64,000 nucleotides of DNA, taken from Medicago truncatula. Taxonomy: Eukaryota; Streptophyta; Magnoliopsida; Fabales; Fabaceae. This document shows positions 38,523 to 47,053 of the stretch, piece after piece (position 1 is the first letter of the stretch; the number at the start of each line of letters is the position of its first letter). The translations under genes were made by a program, and so were the position numbers. The DNA is taken from NCBI RefSeq assembly GCF_003473485.1, contig NC_053046.1:320001-384000 (forward strand), given 5' to 3'. A model generated the notes under the pieces. It had not been told where the DNA came from. It saw only the letters and a program-made list of their open reading frames with translations, and searched no databases.

Positions 38523-39286
38523 TAGAATGTTCTTCAGACATTCTTTGAGTTCCAGCTGTTTGGGAAAGAGTACATACGTGTGACTGTAAGCCAGCTGTGA
38601 TATGGTGGCATTAGGATGACATCCTTATCTTGTTGTACCTTCACCAGAACATTCTTGAGAACGTTCTTCTTGTGTAGGCTTTAGATTTGTGAAGCTCACT
38701 TGAAATATACATGAACATACAACTGTGAAGCTTGTACGGAAAAAAAAAATAGCCCATGTGCTCTTGCTTTTTGTTGCTTGGAGCACAAGAATGAGAAAAA
38801 AGTGAATTTTGTTCGTGCAGAACGTTCTCTAGAACGTTCTGGAACTTCCAATTTGCAAAGAGAAAAGGTGGACACGTGAATGCAAGCTGTAGAAGTTTGG
38901 AGGCCACTTGTTTTTTTACAGCTGTTTGGCACTTCTTTGAAAGCTACAAGTGCTGTCCTTTGTTGCTTTGAAGAGCAAGAGTGTCCAAGTTGTAAAATTT
39001 GCCACATGGAGAATGTTCTTAAGAACATTCTTGTTGTTCCTTTCCTTTTTGAGACAACCACACGTGATGAAAAAACAGTTGCGATCTGGTGGCAACATGA
39101 GGGAACATGATGATGTCATTCTTATCCCTTTGAAGTTCAACCAGAATGTTCTCAAGAACGTTCTTTTAGTTCCATGCACTTTTGAAGCAAAACGTGTGGT
39201 GTTGTGCAGCTGTAATCTAGTGGTATATTTGATGGGACATAATGAGGTCACTTTATTTCACTCGTAGTACGACCAGAACGTTCTGG
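38523..39286. promoter_or_regulatory. Heat-shock-element-like clusters in U3 (3' LTR copy)
   Basis: Six clusters of inverted GAA/TTC pairs lie near 38523-38553, 38643-38670, 38819-38849, 39011-39040, 39141-39172 and 39273-39286. The best, near 38830-38845, reads GAACGTTCTGGAAC, a perfect GAAnnTTCnnGAA trimer; others are gapped pairs such as GAATGTTCTTAAGAACATTC. All lie upstream of the TATA box in element orientation. ACGTG cores lie between clusters. Plant heat-shock factors bind such sites; binding here is inferred. The 5' LTR carries the same array at about 53165-53930. Confidence 0.6.
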
Positions 39287-39538
39287 TAGACTATTCTTGA
39301 TGAATTTTTATTTTATGCCTTTTTTAATAAAAATAAAAACAAACAACATAATAAAATAATGATAATAATAATAACGAAAAGGACTAGAATAAAATGACTA
39401 AAAAGAGTGGTAAAAAAAATGAACAAAAAATGAGGTATTTAAAATATGTCTCTGCCGAAATTTTTCCTAAAAAGGCAAACAATTCCGGGCCAAAAGACAA
39501 ATGAAATGTGATCTTAGGTCAAAAATTGGGGTATGACA

Positions 39539-39553
39539 GATGCCCCTATTTAA
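39539..39553 (-). promoter_or_regulatory. Polypurine tract
   Basis: The minus strand reads TTAAATAGGGGCATC directly before the 3' LTR start TGTCATACC. The purine run AAATAGGGG is the likely plus-strand primer for reverse transcription. Confidence 0.65.
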
Positions 39554-39779
39554 GTTTCTTCGTCACAGAGATTTAAAAAGAAACTTTTAAATCAACAGGT
39601 CGAAGAGACTTAAATATTAAGTACACCAATTTTGACCGGTTGGAATGCTAAGAATGCAACGCTCATGAGCCTAATGATATGAATGCATGCGATGCAATTA
39701 TGAATGCAACACCGACAAAAATAGAACGACTGAGGACCAAAATGACAAGTATTACTGGGGAGAAAGAAAAACTGCACAT

Positions 39780-40500
39780 TACCTTTAAATTGGTAAAGAC
39801 GACATTACAAGAAAGATAAACATATGTCTATTACCTTTAGAATTGGTAAAGACGACCCTGGAGGAAATAATCATGCCTATTACCGTGAATTAGGTAAAGA
39901 CGAATACGCAAGAAAGAAATCATGTATATTACCGTGAATTAGGTAAAGACGAATATACAAGGAAAAGATCATGTCTATTACTACGAATTAGGTAAAGACG
40001 AATATGCAAGAAAGTAAAACATGCCTATTACCGTGAATTAGATAAAGACGAATATACAAGGAAAAGATCATGTCTATTACCGTGAATTAGGTAAAGACGA
40101 ATATGCAAAAGAAAGAAATCCTGTCTATTACCATGAATTAGGTAAAGCCGAATATGCAAAAGAAAGAAATCATGTCTAATACCGTGAATTAGGTAAAGAC
40201 GAATATGCAAGAAAGTAAAACATGCCTATTACCGTGAATTAGGTAAAGACGAATATGCAAAAGAAATCATGCCTATTACCGTGAATTAGGTAAAGACGAA
40301 TATGCAACAAAGTAAATCATGCCTATTACCGTGAATTAGGTAAAGACGAATATACAAGGAAAAGATCATGTCTATTACCGTGAATTAGGTAAAGACGAAT
40401 ATGTAAAAGAGATCATGCCTATTACCGTGAATTAGGTAAAGACGAATATGTAAAAGAGATCATGCCTATTACCGTGAATTAGATAAAGACGAATATGCGA
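39780..40500. repeat. Tandem repeat array in the Ogre 3' UTR
   Basis: About 15 units of 47-51 bp with core ATTACCGTGAATTAGGTAAA followed by GACGAATATGCAAG-type sequence and a variable A/G-rich spacer. The first two units are the most diverged. Each unit contains TTACC and GGTAA as a short dyad. Variable tandem repeats in 3' UTRs of Ogre elements are a published source of plant satellite DNA. Confidence 0.92.
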
Positions 40501-41649
40501 GACCTACCCCTTGAAATTAACTAGTGGCAAACTTTGAACCAGACATATTGAGGATGATACTTTTATGAGACACAAGATAAATAGGACATTGGGTAATAAC
40601 GCAACCATGTATGAATGATATTTATATTCATGCTATGTATGCATGAATGAATGAATATGACTGAGACTCGAATGACGGTATAGTGTTAAGACTGTTGAGA
40701 CAAGGTTAGGCAGGTCCAAAAAAAGAAGTGGCTCAACATCACAACACAAACGCCCATAAATCCTCAACGGGAATACCATTACTAGAGATGAGTCAAACAT
40801 TGTCGGGGTAGAACCCTTCAAACAAACCACATGTGGGATAAAGCCCAACGATCTTAACACTGATACAGTTTAGCTCAAAAATCAAAACACTAGCCGAAGT
40901 CGCCATTCCAGAACTGAAACTGAGGTGCTTTTGCAAGCTTATGCTTCAAATAGTCATTGTTTTTCTTTTGGTATTCTTTTCTTCTTTTTTTTCCTTTTTT
41001 AGTAATGACTATGTCCATACAAATGAATCTACATGCTTTTGAATCGAATGTTGACACATGCTTCTATGATACATGTATTAAAGATAATATATTTGTCATC
41101 ATTTTGTTCTTTTCCAAAAGAAAACATAAAGATTTTAAAAGAATTTTCAAAGTTTTTACTTCAAGTTTTAACAGTAAAAATGGAAGAAAATTTGCACATA
41201 GAATAAATATGAATTTCAAATAAAGGGGCACAGGCTCGAATTGATTTAAAAGAAATGGTAACCAGCTAAAGCATGGTACCACAGATTACAAAATGTGGAC
41301 AATGGTAATTAATATGGGGAAGGTACATTGAACATAATAACCGCTACTTTCTCTAACAACTTTGAATTCCACTGCCTATGATGCTTTGATATCGGAGAAC
41401 TTCTGACAGCTAAAGTGCCCCAAGTGAGTGATGTTTCATCTGATGCAGTTACTTTGTCATAATCCTTAACTTTTGCATAGATCGCCCTTGTGGGTTTCAA
41501 CCTATCATGATAATCCTTTTTTTTTTTATATGTCTCTAACTTTTGCATGGACCGCCTTTTCGGGTTTTCAGTCCATCGAGACGCTCTTTTTTTGTTTAGG
41601 ACGCCCTTTCGGGTTTTCGACCTACCGAATTGTTCTTTTACATATATAT
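40501..41649 (-). other. Ogre 3' untranslated region, non-repeat part
   Basis: About 1.1 kb after the pol stop with no long ORF on the element strand. Near 41480-41630 a motif of type CGCCCTT.CGGGTTT.C.ACCTA is repeated three times. The rest is AT-rich. Confidence 0.5.
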
Positions 41650-44600
41650 CTAGACAAAGTATTTCTTGACTGCATCAGAATTCACAGGACGAGGTAACTC
41701 CTCTCCATCCATAGTTGTAAGAATTAAAGCACCACCAGAAAAAGCTCTTTTCACCACATAGGGACCTTCATAATTAGGTGTCCACTTTCCCCTAGGGTCT
41801 GGTTGGAAAGACTTGATACTCTTGACCACCAGGTCTCCTTCTTTAAATTCACGGGGTCGAACCTTTTTATCGAACGCTTGTTTCATCCTTGTCTGATATA
41901 GCTGTCCATGACATAAAGCAGCCATGCGTTTTTCCTCAATCAAATTCAACTGATCATACCTATTTTGACACCATTCAGCCTCTGACAGCTCAGCTTCCAT
42001 CAAGACCCTCAATGACGGGATTTCAACTTCTACCGGAAGTATCGCTTCCGTCCCATATACCAAAGAAAAAGGGGTTGCCCCTGTTGAAGTACGTACTGAA
42101 GTACGATAACCATACAAAGCGTAGGGCAACATCTCATGCCAGTCTTTATAGGTAACCACCATCTTCTGCACGATCTTCTTAATATTCTTGTTTGCAGCTT
42201 CGACCGCACCATTCATCTGAGGTCTATAAGGAGAAGAGTTATGATGCTCGATCTTGAAACCATCACATAATTCCTTCATCATTTTATTGTTCAAATTTGT
42301 GCCATTATCCGTGATGATCTTGTTGGGAATGCCATAACGGCATATGATATTGTTCTTGATAAATCGGACTACTACTTGTTTGGTCACATTGGCATAAGAT
42401 GCCGCTTCGACCCATTTGGTGAAGTAGTCAATAGCCACTAGTATGAAACGATGTCCATTGGAAGCTTTTGGTTCGATTCGACCAATCATATCAATGCCCC
42501 ACATAGAGAACGGCCATGGAGAAGAGATAACATTGAGCATAGACGGTGGAACATGAATCTTATCAGCATAAATTTGGCACTTGTGGCACTTCTTGGCATA
42601 ATGATGACAGTCAGCATGCATCGTTATCCAGTAGTAGCCTGCTCTCAATGCCTTCCTAGCCATTGAATATCCACTAGAATGAGTCCCGAACGAGCCTTCG
42701 TGTATCTCATGCATTAATAAATCTGCTTCACGTCGGTCCACACATCTGAGCAAAACTGAATCAAAGTTTCTTTTGTACAAGACGTCTCCACTCAGGAAGA
42801 AATTGCCAGACAGTCTTCTTAGAGTTCTCTTATCTTTACGGGATGCCCCAGGAGGGTACTCTTGAGTTTGAAGAAATACTTTAATATCATGAAACCACGG
42901 CTTATCATCAAAAACTGCTTCGGCTACAAACACATAAGCGGGCCTATCAAGGAACTTGACACTGATTAGAGGCATGTCGTTGCCTCGATTCACCTTGATC
43001 ATTGAAGATAAAGTTGCTAGGGCATCTGCCATTCGATTCTCATCCCGAGGAATGTGGTGCAACTCTACCTTGTTGAAGAAGGTCAATAAACGTCTGGCAT
43101 AGTCTCTGTAAGGTATCATTCCAGCATGGTGAGTTTCCCATTTTCCTTTGATCTGGTTAATCACAAGAGCTGAATCTCCATATATTTCAATATTTTTAAT
43201 CCTCAAGTCAATGGCTTCTTCAATGCCCATGATGCAAGCTTCATATTCTGCAATATTATTCGTGCAATCAAACCGGAGTCTTGCAGTGAAAGGGATGTGA
43301 GTACCTTTAGGAGTAAGGATAACTGCCCCTATTCCATTACCAAAGACATTGACGGCTCCATCAAAAATCAAACCCCACTTAGAGTCTGGATCAGGACCTT
43401 CACCAAACAACGGTTCATCACAATCTTTCATCTTTAAATACATGATCTCTTCATCTGGGAAATCAAACTTGATAGGCTGATAGTCTTCAATTGGTTGATG
43501 AGCCAAATGGTCAGCAAGAACACTACCCTTGATGGCTTTCTGAGTGCGATACACAATATCATATTCAGACAATAACATCTGCCAACGAGCAATTCTTCCT
43601 GTTAACGCCGGCTTCTCAAAAAGGTACTTGATCGGATCCATTTTGGATATCAACCAAGTAGTGTGGTAAACCATGTAGTGACGGAGACGCTTAGCGGCCC
43701 ATGCCAAAGCGCAACAAGTTTTCTCAAGCATAGAATATCGGGACTCACAATCAGTAAACTTCTTACTCAAGTAGTAAATGGCATGCTCTTTCTTTCCAGT
43801 TTCGTCTTGTTGACCAAGCACGCAGCCCATAGAATCATCCAACACAGTCAAATACATGATCAAAGGCCTTCCTTCAACTGGAGGGACAAGAATCGGAGGT
43901 TCTAACAAATACCCTTTGATGCTATCAAAAGCTTTCTGGCAATCTTCCGTCCAAACGATCCCCTGATCTTTACGGAGTAACTTGAATATCGGTCCACATG
44001 TGGCAGTCATATGGGAGATGAATCTGGAGATGTATTTCAATCTTCCCAAAAAGCCTCTAACTTGTTTCTCTGTCTTTGGAGCCGGCATTTCCCTGATAGC
44101 TTTGACTTTGTCAGGATCTACTTCAATACCTTTCTGACTGACAATGAAACCCAAGAGCTTGCCAGATCTAACACCGAAGGTACACTTGTTAGGATTTAAT
44201 CGGAGTTTGTACTTTCTCAACCGTTGAAACATCTTTAACAAATACTCAACATGTTCTTCTTCAGTGCCTGACTTGACAATCATATCATCCACATATACTT
44301 CAATCTCTTTATGTATCATATCATGGAATATTTTAGTCATGCCTCTCTGGTAAGTGGCGCCAGCATTTATCAATCCAAATGGCATTACTAAGTAGCAGAA
44401 AGCGCCCCATGGCGTGATGAAAGACGTGTTTTCTCTATCTTCCGGAGCCATCTTGATCTGGTTATACCCGGAAAACCCATCCATGAAGGAGAACACCTTG
44501 CATCTAGCAGTACTATCAACCAATACATCAATGTGAGGTAAAGGGAAATCATCCTTCGGACTAGCTTTGTTCAAATCCCGATAGTCAACACACATTCTGA

Positions 44601-45078
44601 CCTTACCATCTTTCTTCGGAACGGGCACTATGTTGGCCAACCATTGAGGATATTCAGAGGTAATCAAGAAACCTGCGTCAATTTGCTTTCGCACTTCCTC
44701 TTTGATCTTGAGAGCCATATCTGGATGAGATCTTCTTAACTTCTGCTTGACTGGAGGACACTCGGGCTTTAGAGGCAAACGATGTTCAACAACATCAGGG
44801 TCTAACCCCGGCATGTCTTTGTAGAACCACGCAAATATATCATCATACTCTCTGAGAAGCTCAATTATCCTATTCTTGACAGATGCCTCTAATGACGCTC
44901 CAATCTTAATCTCTTTCTTATCTTCCTCAGTACCCAGGTTGATCGATTCTATTTCTTCCTTATGAGGCTGAATGGCTTTTCTTTCTTGTTCTAACATCCA
45001 TCTGAGCTCATTAGGAATCTCTTCATCCTCCTCTACCCAAGCCTCATAAACAGGGAACTCCCAGTTGGGCGGAAGCAT
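41650..45078 (-). CDS. pol: Ogre pol: reverse transcriptase, two RNase H domains, integrase
   Basis: A 1142-residue open frame. Reverse transcriptase: about residues 110-370 with FMDGFSGY (Asp200) and YVDD (262-265). A gypsy-type RNase H follows (400-520), where the expected catalytic Asp motif reads YLTVLDDSMG and looks degenerate. A second, plant/archaeal-type RNase H lies at 568-690 (Asp573, Glu611, Asp635, Asp685), as described for Tat-lineage elements. Integrase: His/Cys zinc domain (His793/800, Cys831/834), then the DDE core at Asp863, Asp924 and Glu960, and a C-terminal GPY-like EGPYVVK segment (1104-1110). Together they copy element RNA to DNA and insert it. No stop or frameshift is seen. 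Confidence 0.95.
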   Translation of the reverse strand: MLPPNWEFPVYEAWVEEDEEIPNELRWMLEQERKAIQPHKEEIESINLGTEEDKKEIKIGASLEASVKNRIIELLREYDDIFAWFYKDMPGLDPDVVEHRLPLKPECPPVKQKLRRSHPDMALKIKEEVRKQIDAGFLITSEYPQWLANIVPVPKKDGKVRMCVDYRDLNKASPKDDFPLPHIDVLVDSTARCKVFSFMDGFSGYNQIKMAPEDRENTSFITPWGAFCYLVMPFGLINAGATYQRGMTKIFHDMIHKEIEVYVDDMIVKSGTEEEHVEYLLKMFQRLRKYKLRLNPNKCTFGVRSGKLLGFIVSQKGIEVDPDKVKAIREMPAPKTEKQVRGFLGRLKYISRFISHMTATCGPIFKLLRKDQGIVWTEDCQKAFDSIKGYLLEPPILVPPVEGRPLIMYLTVLDDSMGCVLGQQDETGKKEHAIYYLSKKFTDCESRYSMLEKTCCALAWAAKRLRHYMVYHTTWLISKMDPIKYLFEKPALTGRIARWQMLLSEYDIVYRTQKAIKGSVLADHLAHQPIEDYQPIKFDFPDEEIMYLKMKDCDEPLFGEGPDPDSKWGLIFDGAVNVFGNGIGAVILTPKGTHIPFTARLRFDCTNNIAEYEACIMGIEEAIDLRIKNIEIYGDSALVINQIKGKWETHHAGMIPYRDYARRLLTFFNKVELHHIPRDENRMADALATLSSMIKVNRGNDMPLISVKFLDRPAYVFVAEAVFDDKPWFHDIKVFLQTQEYPPGASRKDKRTLRRLSGNFFLSGDVLYKRNFDSVLLRCVDRREADLLMHEIHEGSFGTHSSGYSMARKALRAGYYWITMHADCHHYAKKCHKCQIYADKIHVPPSMLNVISSPWPFSMWGIDMIGRIEPKASNGHRFILVAIDYFTKWVEAASYANVTKQVVVRFIKNNIICRYGIPNKIITDNGTNLNNKMMKELCDGFKIEHHNSSPYRPQMNGAVEAANKNIKKIVQKMVVTYKDWHEMLPYALYGYRTSVRTSTGATPFSLVYGTEAILPVEVEIPSLRVLMEAELSEAEWCQNRYDQLNLIEEKRMAALCHGQLYQTRMKQAFDKKVRPREFKEGDLVVKSIKSFQPDPRGKWTPNYEGPYVVKRAFSGGALILTTMDGEELPRPVNSDAVKKYFV

Positions 45079-45115
45079 AGGGTCACTACGTTCAACGGGC
45101 TCACTTATGCTTAGT

Positions 45116-45404
45116 CTGCATATGATTCATGATTGATTTTTAGCAAAAATAGTGGATGCAGACCTTTGAAATTGATTTTTTTTTTTTTTTTTAAAAGAAA
45201 AAAAAGAACAAGTTTTTGGTTTTTTTGTATTACCATTTTTTAGAAAAAGCACTAAAATAAAATAACGGTCGTGATAGAAACGACAATTTTTATTAATACT
45301 GAAAACAACTTAAAGTAAAAACAAACCCTGCAAGATTTCACTTTCGTCTGGGGTAGGATGAAAGGAGTTTTCTTAAAAAAAAAAAACAAAGACAAACACA
45401 TTAC
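45116..45404 (-). other. Predicted 289-bp intron joining pro and pol
   Basis: The donor GTAATG begins at 45404, inside the last codons of pro, and covers the stop codon. An acceptor ATATGCAG ends at 45116 after a T-rich tract. Counting frames, the two sides are in phase, and the downstream side reads without a stop into the pol ATG at 45078. Spliced gag-pro/pol introns are described for Ogre elements, where only part of the RNA is spliced. Not shown experimentally for this copy. Confidence 0.75.
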
Positions 45405-47053
45405 TTAGAAAAAGGTATCGCAGAAGGGATGTCAACAGCAATCCAGTTGCAGCAGTTTCCATCAGGAGTCACACAGTCAGGTGCCACCTCTTCTGATTGA
45501 TCTTCCAAAATTGCATTAGTCTCAGGTGGTGTATTAATGAATCCGGCACTGTGAAAAGTGCCCCTAGTTGGGTCGAACACCACTTGCTTATTGCCAGAGA
45601 AACCCAAACCTTCTTTGCGCTTGTTCTCGGGCAACTGTACTAATTGCCCCCAGCCTTCCGCTTTTCCTTCTTGGATTACTCTCTGAGCATCCCTTAGAGA
45701 GGCCATGCATGTTTCACCTTTTGTAGTACCGCTTTCAACCGAGAACCCTTGGAATGACGTTCCATCCGGACTTTCACCACCAATGAAGGAAAAGGACGAC
45801 AAATGGCTAACCAAAAGAGCTGATTCCCCACTCACTGTAACAAGCTTTCCATGACTCACAAACTTTAGCTTTTGGTGAAGAGTGGATGTTACTGCCCCTG
45901 CTTCATGAATCCATGGTCTACCAAGTAAACAGCTGTAGGAAGCTTGAATATCCATTATCTGGAATGTAACTTTAAACTCTTGGGGCCCAATAGTGATAGG
46001 TAAATCTATTTCTCCCCACACCGTCTTCCTGGATCCATCAAATGCCCTTACCGACACGCAACTGGGCCTAATAAATCCGTCTGAATACGTCAATTTATCA
46101 AAGGTTGTCTTCGCCATTACATTGAGGGAAGAACCAGTGTCTATCAAGACATTGGACAGAGAATCTGTTTTGCACATAACAGAGATATGTAAGGCCATGT
46201 TATGATTTTTCCCCTCCACCGGGAGGTCTTCCTCACTGAAACTCAGGTTGTTGCATGCTGTCACATTTCCAACAATGCTCCCAAATTGATCCAAAGTCAC
46301 ATCATGGTCTACGTAGGCTTGATTCAATACTTTCATCAAGGCTTCCCTATGAGCATCAGAACTTGTCAATAGTGACATGATAGAAATCTTGGATGGAGTC
46401 TGTAATAACTGATCCACTATCTTATAATCACTTTTCTTGATCAGTTTCAAAATTTCATCGTTATTAGTTCCACTAGGTTGACCCAGACTTTTACCCTTGC
46501 TAGGATCTGGTATTGGCACTGATTCTATCACCGGAGCTTTGTTCTTTGCTTGTACAACAGCCGGAAGAATACGTCCACTTCTCAGAATTTGGCTACTCTC
46601 AGCAATGTTATCTACCGAAGTTGAAGGACTCAAAAGTACCCCTTTACCATCCTCTGTGCCTGTAGATTCGTAGCTATATGGAATAGCCTTCTGGGAGAAA
46701 AACAGCTTGGGTTTTGGCACACAAATTGCCAAAGGATTGACAATTGTCTTGACATTGTCTTTGAATATTGGAGTAACAACACCAATTGATTTCGTCCTAT
46801 CCTTAAACACAGGAATTACAACACAAATGTTCTTATCTTCTCTTGTGACAACCAGCTCTCCTTGATCCATTAACCCTTGTACATCATTTTGAACTTGAAT
46901 GCACCCGTGGGGATCCGCAGAACACACCTCACAATTGATATGATCGTGGCTAAACATACCTACGTTACACATCTTCACATGCATTGGAACCATCGGGGTT
47001 CTGACATCTTGAGCGTTGGTGACGAGATCATCTTCCTGATAATTCTCAATCAT
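45401..47053 (-). CDS. pro: Ogre protease region (retropepsin)
   Basis: An open frame of 550 residues from ATG at 47053, overlapping the gag stop by ATGA, so it lies in another frame than gag. The retropepsin active site LIDTGSSLNVM (Asp305-Thr-Gly) is followed by a typical fold pattern with SCLLGRPWIH near 400, the usual hydrophobic flap/ILG region. The first ~200 residues are low-similarity linker with a CEVCSADPHGC segment that might bind metal. The C-terminus has a G-patch-like EGWGQLVQL...GLGF stretch. The enzyme cleaves the polyprotein. The frame stops at 45401, but a donor-like GTAATG overlaps this stop. Confidence 0.88.
   Translation of the reverse strand: MIENYQEDDLVTNAQDVRTPMVPMHVKMCNVGMFSHDHINCEVCSADPHGCIQVQNDVQGLMDQGELVVTREDKNICVVIPVFKDRTKSIGVVTPIFKDNVKTIVNPLAICVPKPKLFFSQKAIPYSYESTGTEDGKGVLLSPSTSVDNIAESSQILRSGRILPAVVQAKNKAPVIESVPIPDPSKGKSLGQPSGTNNDEILKLIKKSDYKIVDQLLQTPSKISIMSLLTSSDAHREALMKVLNQAYVDHDVTLDQFGSIVGNVTACNNLSFSEEDLPVEGKNHNMALHISVMCKTDSLSNVLIDTGSSLNVMAKTTFDKLTYSDGFIRPSCVSVRAFDGSRKTVWGEIDLPITIGPQEFKVTFQIMDIQASYSCLLGRPWIHEAGAVTSTLHQKLKFVSHGKLVTVSGESALLVSHLSSFSFIGGESPDGTSFQGFSVESGTTKGETCMASLRDAQRVIQEGKAEGWGQLVQLPENKRKEGLGFSGNKQVVFDPTRGTFHSAGFINTPPETNAILEDQSEEVAPDCVTPDGNCCNWIAVDIPSAIPFSK

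Larger units (their letters stand above)
36822..39538 (-). repeat. 3' LTR of the Ogre element
   Basis: 2717 bp, the partner of 51461-54172. It carries the same TATA box (38389-38396), clustered GAAnnTTC motifs, microsatellite and palindromic repeats. Its promoter faces left, toward MRS2. Confidence 0.95.

Noticed and set aside
38641-39267. Several overlapping ORFs of 88-121 codons in the LTR U3, present in both LTRs
   Set aside because: Both strands are open because of promoter-like repeats; no family similarity, and their identity in two places reflects LTR duplication.
40028-40210. ORF with repeated HIRLYLIHG units
   Set aside because: Translation of the 3' UTR tandem repeat; no start context or conservation.
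39780-40500. CRISPR-like array
   Set aside because: Units are contiguous tandem repeats with variable A/G-rich spacers in a plant retrotransposon 3' UTR, not direct repeats with unique spacers, and no cas genes exist.
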